From Herbiconiux gentiana (GTDB lineage: Bacteria; Actinomycetota; Actinomycetes; Actinomycetales; Microbacteriaceae): DNA of 64,000 bases. Below the pieces are notes generated by a model. The model had not been told where the DNA came from. It worked only from the letters and a program-made list of their open reading frames with translations, and made no database searches. The position numbers and the translations under genes were made by a program. Below, one piece after another: positions 1 to 8,860 of this stretch (its first letter is position 1; each line of letters opens with the position of its first letter). The stretch spans positions 372,001-436,000 of the forward strand of contig NZ_JANTEZ010000002.1 of NCBI RefSeq assembly GCF_024978135.1, in the 5' to 3' direction.

Positions 1-1268
1 GCACCATGGGTCTCGGCCACGTGCGCTACGCCACCCAGGGCCAGGCCTCGCAGGAGCAGGAGGCGCAGCCCTTCTACGTGAACGCGCCGTACGGCATCAT
101 CCTGGTTCACAACGGCAACCTCACGAACACCCGCGAGCTCACGAACGAGCTGTACAACATCGACCGCCGGCACCTGAACACCAGCTCCGACACCGAGGTG
201 CTGCTGAACGTGTTCGCCAACGAGCTGCAGTCGCAGATCACCGGCCTCTCGCTCGACCCCGATCAGGTCTTCACCGCCGTCGAGCGGGTGCACGAGCGCG
301 TCGAGGGCTCATACGCCACCATCGCGATGATCGCCGGGCACGGGCTGCTCGCGTTCCGCGACCCGTTCGGCATCCGCCCCCTCACCATCGGCAGCCGCCT
401 GCTGCAGAGCGGTCAGATGGAGTACGTCGTCGCCTCCGAGTCGCTGGTGATGGAGAGCCTCGGCTACCAGATCGTGCGCGACGTCGAGCCCGGCGAGGCC
501 GTGTTCATCACCCTCGACGGCGAGCTGATCTCAAAGCAGTGCGCGCCGAACGCCCGGCTCATCCCGTGCTCGTTCGAGTACGTCTACCTCGCCCGGCCCG
601 ACTCGGTGCTCTCGGGCATCTCGGTCTACGAGGCCCGGCTGCGGCTCGGCGACTACCTCGCCGACACGGTCGCCCGCTACACGCCGATGGGCGACATCGA
701 CGTGGTCATGCCCATCCCCGACTCCTCCAGGCCGGCCGCGATGCAGGTGGCCCAGAAGCTCGGCGTCGAGTACCGCGAGGGCTTCTACAAGAACCGCTAC
801 GTCGGCCGCACGTTCATCATGCCGGGCCAGGCGGCGCGCAAGAAGTCGGTGCGTCAGAAGCTGAACGCCATGTCGAGCGAGTTCAAGGGCAAGAACATCC
901 TGATCGTCGACGACTCGATCGTGCGCGGCACCACCTCGAAGGAGATCGTCGACATGGCCCGCCAGGCCGGGGCGAACAAGGTCACCTTCGCATCGGCGGC
1001 GCCGCCCGTGCGCTACCCGCACGTCTACGGCATCAACATGCCGTCGCGGCACGAGCTCGTCGCGCACGACCGCAAGATCCCCGAGATCGCGGCGGCCATC
1101 GGCGCCGACCACCTCATCTACCAGGAGGTGGAGGACATGCGGAAGGCCATCACGCAGGGCTCACCCCTCGTGCACGACCTCGAGATGAGCTGCTTCACGG
1201 GCGAGTACGTCACGGGCACCGTCACGCCCGAGTACCTCGCGTGGGTGGAGAAGAACCAGCTCTCCTAG
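1..1268 (+). CDS. purF: Amidophosphoribosyltransferase, 5'-truncated by the window edge
   Basis: Catalyses the first committed step of de novo purine synthesis, PRPP plus glutamine to phosphoribosylamine, in the cytoplasm. The frame is open to the left edge, so the start codon and the N-terminal nucleophilic cysteine lie outside; about 420 codons remain of a protein normally close to 480-500 aa. The glutaminase half shows GLGHVRYATQG and HNGNLTN; the phosphoribosyltransferase half shows NRYVGRTFI and the PRPP motif VDDSIVRGTTSKE (about residues 301-313 counted from the internal ATG at base 6). The NUDIX gene starts nine bases after the stop. purS and purQ of the same pathway lie 25 kb to the right. 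Identification is secure. Confidence 0.97.
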   Translation, partial: TMGLGHVRYATQGQASQEQEAQPFYVNAPYGIILVHNGNLTNTRELTNELYNIDRRHLNTSSDTEVLLNVFANELQSQITGLSLDPDQVFTAVERVHERVEGSYATIAMIAGHGLLAFRDPFGIRPLTIGSRLLQSGQMEYVVASESLVMESLGYQIVRDVEPGEAVFITLDGELISKQCAPNARLIPCSFEYVYLARPDSVLSGISVYEARLRLGDYLADTVARYTPMGDIDVVMPIPDSSRPAAMQVAQKLGVEYREGFYKNRYVGRTFIMPGQAARKKSVRQKLNAMSSEFKGKNILIVDDSIVRGTTSKEIVDMARQAGANKVTFASAAPPVRYPHVYGINMPSRHELVAHDRKIPEIAAAIGADHLIYQEVEDMRKAITQGSPLVHDLEMSCFTGEYVTGTVTPEYLAWVEKNQLS

Positions 1269-1277
1269 GCTGGGCAC

Positions 1278-1787
1278 ATGCCGACTCCTGACTTCGTCCT
1301 GTCCCTGCGCGAGAAGATCGGGCACGAGCAGCTCTGGCTCACGGGGGTGACCGCCGTGGTGCTGCGGGCGGCGTCGGGTCAGGATGCTCGCGCCGATGTG
1401 CCGGGTTCGGTGGCCGACGTGCTGCTCGTGCGGCGCAGCGACAACGGCGCCTGGACGCCGGTGACCGGCATCATCGACCCGGGCGAGGAGCCCGCGGTGG
1501 CGGGTGCGCGCGAGGTGCTCGAGGAGGCGGACGTGGTCGCCGAGCCCGTCAGCCTCGCCTGGGTGCACACGCTGCCCGAGGTCGTCTACGACAACGGCGA
1601 CCGCACGCTGTACCTCGACCTCTGCTTCCTGTTCCGCTACGTGTCGGGCGAGCCGTTCCCGGCCGACGGCGAGAACACCGAGGCGGCGTGGTTCCCGCTG
1701 GACGCGCTGCCTGTCATGAGCACCGAGATGCGCGCGCGGATCGACGCGGCGGTCGCGGGCGAGGCCGCGGCCCGGTTCGAGTTCTAG
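1278..1787 (+). CDS. NUDIX hydrolase
   Basis: Hydrolyses a nucleoside diphosphate linked to another moiety; the substrate cannot be told from sequence. The 169 aa protein carries a Nudix box at about residues 64-86: G64, E70, R78, E79, E82 and E83 fit GX5EX7REUXEEXGU, but the glycine near the end of the box is Asp (EEADV). An N-terminal stretch with TAVVLRAASG and the strand VLLVRRSDNGAW are typical of the fold. The gene starts nine bases after purF and may be read from the same transcript. Sanitising of damaged or excess nucleotides would fit that neighbour, but this is inference. Confidence 0.9.
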   Translation: MPTPDFVLSLREKIGHEQLWLTGVTAVVLRAASGQDARADVPGSVADVLLVRRSDNGAWTPVTGIIDPGEEPAVAGAREVLEEADVVAEPVSLAWVHTLPEVVYDNGDRTLYLDLCFLFRYVSGEPFPADGENTEAAWFPLDALPVMSTEMRARIDAAVAGEAAARFEF

Positions 1788-1877
1788 GCGCGAGCTCTTC
1801 CGCCTTCTCGCACTCGCGCCGGGGCGTCGCTTGGCGCTTTCAGGCACTTCCGAAGCATCCGCCGTAATCTGGCCCAT

Positions 1878-4229
1878 ATGCCCGAAGCACCACACCGCCT
1901 CACCAGTGCGTTCCAGCGCCTGATCGACGGCACCAAGCGCCCCGTCGGCATGATGCTCGCCCTCGGCGTGGCCTCTGCCCTGCTCGTCACCGTGATGGCC
2001 GTTCCCGCGGTCGCCGTCACCGGGGTGTACGCTTCGCGCACCGCCGACGTGCTCGACACGCTGCCCGACTACATCCGGCCGTCGACGCTCGCGCAGAACT
2101 CCGAGATCTACGCCACGAACAGCGACGGCACCCAGGTGCTGCTCGCCACGGTGTTCGACCAGAACCGTCAGGAGGTGGGCTGGGACGACATCTCGCCCTA
2201 CGTGAAGGACGCGGTCGTCACCACGGAGGACCCGCGCTTCTACGAGCACGCGGGCGTCGACATCGCCTCGACTCTGCGCGCGGCCCTCGGCAACGTCGCC
2301 TCGGGCGGCGTGGAGAGCGGCGCCTCGACCATCACGATGCAGTACGTGCGCAACATCCTCGTGCAGCAGGCGGAGTCGCTCGACACCAAGGCCGAGCGCG
2401 ACGCCGCCTACGAGGCCGCGACCACCGAGTCGGTCGATCGCAAGCTCACCGAGATGCGCCTCGCGATCGCGCTCGAGAAGCAGTATTCGAAGAACGACAT
2501 CCTGCTCGGCTACCTCAACATCGCGAACTTCGGCGGCTCGGTCTACGGCATCCAGGCCGCGGCCGAGTACTACTACGGCGTCAGCGCCAAAGACCTCTCG
2601 GTCGCGCAGGCCGCCTCGCTCGCCGCCACGGTGAACGAGCCGAACGGGCTGCGCATCGACGAGCCCGAGAACATCCCTGACAACCAGGCCCGCCGTGACG
2701 AGGACGTGCTCGCCTCGATGCTGAAGCACAAGGCGATCACGCAGCAGCAGTACGACGAGGCCATCGCCACGCCGGTCACGCCCGTGATCACCGCGCCCAC
2801 CACCGGCTGCCAGGCCGCCGCCAGCGGCGCCGCCTACTTCTGCGACTACGTCACCTACATCGTTCGGAACGACGCCACCTTCGGCGACACCTCCGACGAG
2901 CGCTGGTCGAACTTCAAGCGCGGCGGCTACAAGATCTACACGACGCTGAACACCGACCTGCAGTGGAACGCCGACTCCTTGATGAAGGAGTACGTGCCGG
3001 CGTCCAGCGACGAGGCCGACCTCGGCTCGACGATCGTCACGGTCGAGCCGGGCACGGGGCGCATCCTGGCGATGGCCCAGAACACGAACTACGCCGCCGA
3101 CCCCGACACCCCGGTGGCCGGTTCGACCGCCCTGAACTACAACACCGACATCGACTACGGCGGATCCTCGGGCTTCCAGGTGGGGTCGACCTACAAGGTG
3201 TTCGCGCTGGCCGAGTGGCTGAAGCAGGGGCACACCCTGTCCGACCGGGTCTCGGGCAACGAGCGCGAGTGGGATCAGTCGACCTTCCCGAACAGCTGCC
3301 AGGCCCTCGGCGGCCCGTGGGAGCCGGCGAACGACGGCAGCGCCCGCCCGGGCACCATGTCGGTGCAGAACGCGCTCACCAACTCGGTGAACAACGCCTT
3401 CATCGCCATGGCGCAGCAGCTCGACCTCTGCGCGATCAAGGCCACCGCCGAGTCCCTCGGGGTGCACCGCGCCGACGGCAACCCGCTCGACACGCAACCC
3501 TCTTCGGTTCTCGGCACCAACGAGATCGCGCCGCTGACCATGGCCGCCGCCTACGCGGCCATCGCGGCGAACGGCGTCTACTGCGCTCCGGTCGCGATCG
3601 ACCGCATCGTCGGCCCCGACGGCCAGGACGTGCAGGCCCCGCAGGCCAACTGCCAGCAGACCATGGACCCGTCGATCGCCTCGACGCTCGCCTACGCCAT
3701 GCTCGGGCCGATCGAAGAGGGCACCGCGGTCGCCTCGAACCCCGAGGACGGCATCACGCACATCGGCAAGACCGGCACCACCGACAACGAGAAGGACACC
3801 TGGATGGTCGGGGCCTCCACCAAGGCCGCCACGGCGGTCTGGGTCGGCAACGTGACCGGTGACGTGTCGATGACCGACGTCTACCCGAACGGCTACCTCG
3901 GCTCGACGGTGCGGCACCGCATCTGGAACGGGATGATGACGGTCAACGACGAGGTGCTCGGCGGCGACGACTTCCCCGAGCCGAACGAGGAGCTCGTGGA
4001 CGGCAGCTCGGAGCGCTTCGACTCGTCGAGCTCGTCGGGTTCGTCGAACTCGGACTCGGGGTCTGGCTCGGGCACTACGCCGTCACCGTCGTCGACGTCG
4101 GCTCCCTCGGCTCCGGTCGCGCCCGCGCCTGCCGACCCGGCTCCCAGCGCGCCGGCACCGGCTCCGGCTCCCGACCCCGTGGTGCCGGCCGACCCGGTTC
4201 CGACGCCGGCTGCGACGCCGTCGCGCTGA
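1878..4229 (+). CDS. Bifunctional penicillin-binding protein (transglycosylase/transpeptidase)
   Basis: Class A PBP that polymerises and cross-links peptidoglycan at the outer face of the membrane; 783 aa. One membrane anchor lies at about residues 22-45. The GT51 transglycosylase domain follows, with the catalytic-glutamate motif EDPRFYEHAGVD from about residue 117. The transpeptidase domain has the nucleophile motif STYK at S437-K440, SVN at 503-505 and KTGT at 631-634, all intact. The last 80 or so residues are a Ser-, Pro- and Ala-rich low-complexity tail rather than PASTA domains, probably spanning the wall. It resembles actinobacterial PonA proteins. It has its own 90 bp upstream gap and precedes the HNH gene on the same strand. 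Confidence 0.95.
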   Translation: MPEAPHRLTSAFQRLIDGTKRPVGMMLALGVASALLVTVMAVPAVAVTGVYASRTADVLDTLPDYIRPSTLAQNSEIYATNSDGTQVLLATVFDQNRQEVGWDDISPYVKDAVVTTEDPRFYEHAGVDIASTLRAALGNVASGGVESGASTITMQYVRNILVQQAESLDTKAERDAAYEAATTESVDRKLTEMRLAIALEKQYSKNDILLGYLNIANFGGSVYGIQAAAEYYYGVSAKDLSVAQAASLAATVNEPNGLRIDEPENIPDNQARRDEDVLASMLKHKAITQQQYDEAIATPVTPVITAPTTGCQAAASGAAYFCDYVTYIVRNDATFGDTSDERWSNFKRGGYKIYTTLNTDLQWNADSLMKEYVPASSDEADLGSTIVTVEPGTGRILAMAQNTNYAADPDTPVAGSTALNYNTDIDYGGSSGFQVGSTYKVFALAEWLKQGHTLSDRVSGNEREWDQSTFPNSCQALGGPWEPANDGSARPGTMSVQNALTNSVNNAFIAMAQQLDLCAIKATAESLGVHRADGNPLDTQPSSVLGTNEIAPLTMAAAYAAIAANGVYCAPVAIDRIVGPDGQDVQAPQANCQQTMDPSIASTLAYAMLGPIEEGTAVASNPEDGITHIGKTGTTDNEKDTWMVGASTKAATAVWVGNVTGDVSMTDVYPNGYLGSTVRHRIWNGMMTVNDEVLGGDDFPEPNEELVDGSSERFDSSSSSGSSNSDSGSGSGTTPSPSSTSAPSAPVAPAPADPAPSAPAPAPAPDPVVPADPVPTPAATPSR

Positions 4230-4285
4230 CCTGATCGGCGGCCCTGTCGGGCGGAAGTTTTCGAGCATTCATCAGGCCTTTCTGA

Positions 4286-4298
4286 TAGAATCTCAGTA
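4286..4298 (+). promoter_or_regulatory. Probable -10 element giving a leaderless HNH transcript
   Basis: TAGAAT at 4286-4291 fits the actinobacterial TANNNT -10 consensus and sits seven bases before the ATG at 4298, so transcription would start at or next to the A of the start codon. There is no Shine-Dalgarno sequence between this box and the ATG, which agrees with leaderless translation. No convincing -35 box at the right distance was seen. A half SOS-box-like TCGAGC lies at 4261-4266. Confidence 0.5.
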
Positions 4299-5611
4299 TG
4301 CTTCCAGCCGATCTCCCCACCGCGAGCGGCGTCGAGTTGCTCGAGGAGATCGCCGCGAGCGAGGCCCAGTTGCGGGTGCTCCAGGCGTGGGTGATCCGGC
4401 TCGCCGGTGAGGTGGGCGTGCGGTCGCGCCCTGAGCTCGGAGACGAGGGGTTGAGTCGCTCGCAGAACTTCACGTCTCCGGTCGCGCTGCTCGCCACTGT
4501 CACCGGCGCGTCGGCGAAGGAGTGCAAGAGCCGGCTCGATCTCGGAAAGCGGCTGCGGGGCGAGATGATGCTCGGTGGGGGCGAAGGGCCCGCGCCATAC
4601 CCACGCGTGGCGGATGCGCTCGACTCGGGCGAGCTGCCCATCGAGGCCGCGGCGACCATCGTTCGGCGGTGCAGAGAACTCGCCGACCGCGGATGCGCGC
4701 CCGACGTCGTCGCCGGTGCCGAGGAGACTCTCGTCGATCAGACCCTCTCCTGCCACCTCTCGGCCGATGAAACGGCGCGGATGGCGATCCACCTGCGGGA
4801 GGTGCTCGACCCCGACGGGGCGGAGCCGCGCGACCAAATACACCAACAACTCCGCTTCCTCACCATCGGTCAATCGCCGGACGGGATGATCCGCGGCACA
4901 TTCGCGCTCACCCCGGAGCAGGGCGGGGTGTGGCGGTCGAGCTTCCAGGCCATGCAAAGCCCCCGCGTGACCGGCCCGCGCTTCCTCGAGGAGGGCGACT
5001 ACGTCACCGCCGACGACCGCACCTCAGCGCAGAAGAACGCCGACACCATCACCGAACTCATCGCCCGCGCGGCCGGTGCCGACGACATGCCCCGAATCAA
5101 CGGGGCCACCACGACCCTGAACCTCCACGTGACGCTCGCCGATCTCGAGGCCGGGCGCGGGGTCGGGTACATCGACGGGCTCGACGAGCCGGTCCCCATG
5201 TCGACCGTGGAGCAAATGCGGTGCACCTCACCGATGGCGGTCACGCTCTTCGGCGACCGGGGCGAGGTCCTCTTCCACGGCAAAACCAAGCGACTCTTCA
5301 CCGCCGCCCAGAACCGGGCACTCGCCGCCCGAGACGGCGGCTGCGTGTGGCCCAACTGCGACCGACCACCCTCCTACTGCGAAACCCACCACGCCGACGA
5401 ATGGGTCTCCGACGACCACCCACCAGGCAGAACCGACATCGACAACGGCGTCCTCCTCTGCCACTTCCACCACTCCCACCTCCACAAAGCAGACTGGAAA
5501 CTAGTCATGCAAGGCGGAGTACCCCACCTGATCCCACCCCGATGGAACGACCCCGAACAAACCCCCATCCCAACCACACGCCGACGCACCATCACACGCC
5601 CGGCCGCCTAA
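4298..5611 (+). CDS. DUF222 / HNH endonuclease (13E12 repeat family)
   Basis: Protein of 437 aa with an N-terminal DUF222 (13E12) region of about 330 residues and a C-terminal HNH nuclease domain: C349 and the following Cys in CVWPNC, then ETHHADEW and CHFHHSHLH give the metal-binding Cys and His set. The family is multicopy in actinobacterial genomes (REP13E12 in mycobacteria); its role is not established. The gene appears leaderless (TAGAAT seven bases before ATG). Its last 330 bases use clearly more A and C on the coding strand and fewer G than the first half. A 93 bp inverted repeat lies directly behind it. These features suggest an element with its own history, but no integrase or terminal duplication was found. 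Confidence 0.93.
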   Translation: MLPADLPTASGVELLEEIAASEAQLRVLQAWVIRLAGEVGVRSRPELGDEGLSRSQNFTSPVALLATVTGASAKECKSRLDLGKRLRGEMMLGGGEGPAPYPRVADALDSGELPIEAAATIVRRCRELADRGCAPDVVAGAEETLVDQTLSCHLSADETARMAIHLREVLDPDGAEPRDQIHQQLRFLTIGQSPDGMIRGTFALTPEQGGVWRSSFQAMQSPRVTGPRFLEEGDYVTADDRTSAQKNADTITELIARAAGADDMPRINGATTTLNLHVTLADLEAGRGVGYIDGLDEPVPMSTVEQMRCTSPMAVTLFGDRGEVLFHGKTKRLFTAAQNRALAARDGGCVWPNCDRPPSYCETHHADEWVSDDHPPGRTDIDNGVLLCHFHHSHLHKADWKLVMQGGVPHLIPPRWNDPEQTPIPTTRRRTITRPAA

Positions 5612-5643
5612 CAACGCGCCCACCCGCACAACCCGGCCACAAT

Positions 5644-5744
5644 CACCGAGGGCAAGCGCAAAGCGCGCGGCAGCCCCCCAGAGCCGGACCCCCGACGCTG
5701 GCCGCCGACAGAGCTGCCGCGCGCTGACGCGCTTGCCCTCGATG
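5644..5744. repeat. Long inverted repeat behind the HNH gene (strong hairpin)
   Basis: Left arm 5648-5674 and right arm 5713-5740 are reverse complements for 12 outer bases (GAGGGCAAGCGC) and 12 inner bases (GCGCGCGGCAGC), separated by unmatched AAA on one side and GTCA on the other. The match extends outward over about four more bases with one G-U type mismatch. The 38-base loop is C-rich. There is no T run, so it is not a classical intrinsic terminator on either strand, although it would stop or protect the HNH transcript. It could also be the end of a mobile unit. Confidence 0.85.
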
Positions 5745-5869
5745 GTCATGGCGAAGTTATCGAGGCGCTGGAGGACCGCCCGACGTTTGTGAGAGATTGG
5801 TCGCCATGTGTGGGTCGGATCGGATGGATACTCCCGATATCGGCGCCTCTGCCTGGCGCTGATTCCGTC

Positions 5870-6140
5870 GCTGCGGGTTCCGGGTCCCTGGTCCGGGTTC
5901 CGGGTTTCGGGTCCCTGGACCGGGTCCCTGGTCCGGGTTCCGGGCTCCAGGTTCTGGGCCCCTGGTTCGGGTCCCTGGTCCGGGGTCCTGGTCCGGGGTC
6001 CGGGTCCGGGTCCGGGTTCCGGGTCCGGGGTCCGGGGGCCGGTCCGGGGTCAGGGGTCACGGGTCGGGGGTCCGGGTCCGGGGCCGGGGGCCGGACCGAG
6101 GTCAGGGGTCACGGGCCACGGGTCCGGGCCGAGGTCAGGG
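5870..6140. repeat. Degenerate G-rich short tandem repeats
   Basis: About 270 bp made of imperfect 6-7 base units of the type GGGTCC and GGGTTCC, with occasional CCCTGG and GGGGCC variants. Nearly every unit carries a run of three to five G on the plus strand. The array lies between two convergent genes and reaches the stop codon of the minus-strand lipoprotein at 6135. Open frames exist through it on both strands only because it lacks A/T-rich stops; their products are low-complexity Pro/Gly/Arg and are not taken as genes. The remaining part of the gap, 5745-5869, shows nothing recognisable. Confidence 0.85.
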
Positions 6141-6851
6141 GGCCGGGGCCGCCGTTGCCGTGGGGGCGTCGGTGAGAATGCGGACGGCCGGGCCGTAGCG
6201 GTCGAGGAGGGCGTCGATCTGCGTCTGTTCGTGGCCCTCCAGGGAGAGTTCGAGCAGGCCGTCGACGCCGCTGCCCCAGCCGACCAGGTCGATGCCGTCG
6301 AGGTCGCCCGCGTCGACGTCGGCCGTCACCGCGTCGGCCGCCGCCTGCGCGTCACGGGCCGAGACATAGGACTGCTCGAAGAGCACCTGGTCGCGCTTCA
6401 TGCCCGAGACGCCGACCAGGTCGTTCTCGATCGCCGGGTCGAGTTCGGTGAGGTAGATGCGCAGCACGTTCGGGTCGCCGCGGGTGCCGCTGGCGAGCCC
6501 CGTGTAGACCTCGGGGTAGCGGCCCGGGGCGTAGCCGCGGATCGCCTGCATGCCCGCGACGAGCTCCGGGCCGATCATCGCCATGTCGTCCTCGACGTCG
6601 CCCGAGCCGTAGTCGGCGGGGTCGTAGTCACCGACGTAGGGGACGACGAACGGGGGCTCCGCGTCCGAGGGGGACGTGGTCTGCGGTGCAGAGGGAGCAC
6701 CCGTCGACGGAGCGGTGGCGGCGGGAGGGGTCGCGGTGGGTGACGGAGCGCCGGCAGACGGGTCGCGCTGCCCCGCGCATCCGGAGACCGACGCCGTGAG
6801 GGCGATCGTGAGCACCAGCCCGACCGCGAGCCGATTCGAGCGGACGTTCAT
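6135..6851 (-). CDS. Secreted lipoprotein of unknown function
   Basis: Lipoprotein of 238 aa. The signal peptide has a positively charged start, a hydrophobic core and a lipobox VSGC with the lipidated cysteine at residue 25. A Thr-, Pro- and Ser-rich linker of about 45 residues follows, then an acidic globular part of about 160 residues that I do not recognise. The ATG at 6851 is chosen because GGGGAGG stands eight bases upstream and the signal peptide begins there; the frame is open 17 codons further but without a ribosome site. It starts 31 bases after the aminotransferase stop, so the two are probably co-transcribed. Its 3' end abuts the G-rich repeats. Confidence 0.8.
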   Translation of the reverse strand: MNVRSNRLAVGLVLTIALTASVSGCAGQRDPSAGAPSPTATPPAATAPSTGAPSAPQTTSPSDAEPPFVVPYVGDYDPADYGSGDVEDDMAMIGPELVAGMQAIRGYAPGRYPEVYTGLASGTRGDPNVLRIYLTELDPAIENDLVGVSGMKRDQVLFEQSYVSARDAQAAADAVTADVDAGDLDGIDLVGWGSGVDGLLELSLEGHEQTQIDALLDRYGPAVRILTDAPTATAAPAP

Positions 6852-6882
6852 GTCGCCTCCCCGTGCGCCCCGCTGCCGGTGG

Positions 6883-8229
6883 TTACGCCGACAGCTCGGC
6901 AAGCTTCTGTTCTATGACGGTAGCAGCGTCGTCGATCAGCGCCTCGGAGATTACGACGCTGGGCAGGAAGCGGAGGACGCTGTCCCAGCTTCCGGCGTCG
7001 AGCACGATCACGCCGTTCGACGTGGCGTGGCGGATGATCGCCGCCAGCGCCTCAGGGTTCGGCTTCTTCGTGCCCGGCTGCACCAGCTCGACACCGAACA
7101 TCGCGCCCTTGCCTCGCACCTCGCCGACGATCGGGAAGCGCTCCGCCCAGTCGCCGATGCGGGCGAGGAACGCGCGCTCCACGCGCTGGGCCTCGCCGAT
7201 CAGGTCATCGCGCTCGATGACCTCGAAGACCTTGAGCGCCGCCGCGGTGGAGACCGGGTTGCCGCCGAAGGTGCCGCCAATGCCGCCGGGCTGCACCGCA
7301 TCCATGATCTCGGCCCGGCCGGTGACCGCCGCGAGCGGGAAGCCGCCCGCGATGCCCTTGGCGCTCGTGACAAGGTCGGGCACGACGCCGTGGTGCTCGA
7401 TGGAGTACCAGGCGCCCGTGCGCGCGATGCCGGCCTGGATCTCGTCGGCGACGAAGACGATGCCGTTCTCGGTGCAGAACTCGCTGAGGCGTTTGAAGTA
7501 GCCGGGCGCCGGGATGATGATGCCGCCGTCGCCCTGGATGGGCTCGACGAACAGCGCGGCGAGCTCGGTGGCGCCGATGTGGGTGACGATGTAGTCGATC
7601 GTGCGCTCGGCCGCCTCCTCACCCGTCATGCCCTCGGGGTCGCGGAAGGGGTAGCTGATGGGCACGCTGTAGATGTCACCCGGCATCGGGCCCATGCCGG
7701 CGCGCTCGGGCCAGGGGCGGTAGGTCATCGCCATGGTGAGGTTGGTGCGGCCGTGGAAGGCGTGGTCGAGGGTCGCGATGACCCGTCGGCCCGTGTACTT
7801 GCGGGCGATCTTGACCGCGTTCTCGACCGCCTCGGCACCCGAGTTCACGAGGATCGAGTGCTTCTCGAAGTCGCCAGGGGTGATCTCGGCGAGCTTCTCG
7901 GCCACCCGAAGGTAGGTTTCGTACGGCGTGACCGTGAAGAGCGTGTGGGTGAGCTTGGCGGCCTGCTCGGCGGCGGCCGCCACGACCTCCGGATGCGCGT
8001 GGCCAACGGTCGTGACACCGATGCCGCAGCCCAGGTCGATGATCTGGTTGCCGTCGACGTCGACGAGGATGGCGCCTGAACCGTGGTCCATGTAGATGTC
8101 GGCGAGGGTGCCGGCGCCCCGCGACACGGCCTTGCGGCGCCGCTCGTGCAGCTCGCGCGACTTGGGGCCGGGCAGCTCGGTGACGAGCTTGCGCTCCTGG
8201 GGAACCGTGAACGGGGTGTCGGAAGCCAT
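6883..8229 (-). CDS. gabT: 4-aminobutyrate aminotransferase
   Basis: Class III PLP-dependent aminotransferase of 448 aa, the usual length for GabT, transferring the amino group of 4-aminobutyrate to 2-oxoglutarate in GABA breakdown. Visible marks are MDHGSGAILVDVDGNQIIDL near the N-terminus, the GAEAVENAVKIAR cofactor-phosphate region, HAFHGRTN, the FVADEIQAGIARTG segment with the PLP-binding Asp, and the Schiff-base lysine in TSAKGIAGG. No succinate-semialdehyde dehydrogenase lies beside it, so the in vivo substrate (GABA or another omega-amino acid) is inferred from family similarity only. The lipoprotein gene follows 31 bases downstream. Confidence 0.9.
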   Translation of the reverse strand: MASDTPFTVPQERKLVTELPGPKSRELHERRRKAVSRGAGTLADIYMDHGSGAILVDVDGNQIIDLGCGIGVTTVGHAHPEVVAAAAEQAAKLTHTLFTVTPYETYLRVAEKLAEITPGDFEKHSILVNSGAEAVENAVKIARKYTGRRVIATLDHAFHGRTNLTMAMTYRPWPERAGMGPMPGDIYSVPISYPFRDPEGMTGEEAAERTIDYIVTHIGATELAALFVEPIQGDGGIIIPAPGYFKRLSEFCTENGIVFVADEIQAGIARTGAWYSIEHHGVVPDLVTSAKGIAGGFPLAAVTGRAEIMDAVQPGGIGGTFGGNPVSTAAALKVFEVIERDDLIGEAQRVERAFLARIGDWAERFPIVGEVRGKGAMFGVELVQPGTKKPNPEALAAIIRHATSNGVIVLDAGSWDSVLRFLPSVVISEALIDDAATVIEQKLAELSA

Positions 8230-8281
8230 GCCCCGAGCCTATGCCTCGCCTCTGACAGAGGGGTCAGAAGGGTCAGCCGGG

Positions 8282-8860
8282 TCAGCCGCCCGCCGTGCCC
8301 GACTTCGACGAGGCGAAACCCGACTTGCCCGACGAGCCGAAGCCCGACTTCAGCGGCGCCCGCTCCCCGGTCGTCGCCCCGGCCGGCGCCGGCGAGACCA
8401 CGTCGCTCTGCAGCCGCGATCCCGGCGCGGCGAACCCGGCCGACGGCACCGGCGCCCAGCCCGAGACACGCGACGAGTTCCACCGCGACCCCGCGAACAG
8501 CAGCGGCCCGAGCCACAGCCCGGTGTACCCCGCCCGCGGGTAGTTCGAGGACGGCTCGCACAGCTCCTCGGGAGTGTCCACGATGTCCTGCCCCTGCTTC
8601 TCGAGCACCGCGATCTGCTCGGTCACGTCGGCGATGCAGTCCTCCTTCGAGGAGTACATCGGCCGCTCGGCGTCCGACGGCACCACGTACTTCTGCCCGT
8701 CGGCACCCTCCAGCACCACACCCTCCTCGGTGGGCGCACAGCCCGAGAGCGCGAGCACCGCGCCGGCGATCGAGGCGACGGCCACACCCCGGGTGAGCCC
8801 CGGACGGTTGGCCACGGCGATGCCCGACAGCGACAGACGGGTCGAGGCGGCAGATCTCAT
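8282..8860 (-). CDS. YgiB-like (DUF1190-type) lipoprotein
   Basis: Lipoprotein of 192 aa with lipobox LSGC (C41). After the anchor comes a short domain with a DC motif (KEDCIAD) and a second Cys (ELCEPS), a Gly/Trp/Phe segment, and a Gly/Ser-rich end with SGFGSS and SGFASS. The same layout (lipoprotein signal, DC motif, Gly/Phe/Ser end) is found in Escherichia coli YgiB, whose gene also neighbours a glutathionylspermidine synthase homologue (ygiC). The start ATG at 8860 overlaps the stop of that synthase gene as ATGA, so the pair is translationally coupled. Function is unknown; envelope partner of the upstream enzyme is an inference. Confidence 0.75.
   Translation of the reverse strand: MRSAASTRLSLSGIAVANRPGLTRGVAVASIAGAVLALSGCAPTEEGVVLEGADGQKYVVPSDAERPMYSSKEDCIADVTEQIAVLEKQGQDIVDTPEELCEPSSNYPRAGYTGLWLGPLLFAGSRWNSSRVSGWAPVPSAGFAAPGSRLQSDVVSPAPAGATTGERAPLKSGFGSSGKSGFASSKSGTAGG

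Noticed and set aside
1161-3917. Long minus-strand frame opposite the PBP gene
   Set aside because: Antisense shadow of a well-supported PBP; no ribosome site and no recognisable motif.
4261-4276. LexA (SOS) box ahead of the HNH gene
   Set aside because: Only the left half TCGAGC resembles TCGAAC; the right half does not match GTTCGA.
5746-6060. Open frames on both strands through the G-rich repeats
   Set aside because: Low-complexity Pro/Gly/Asp/Arg products generated by the repeat units; no start signal.
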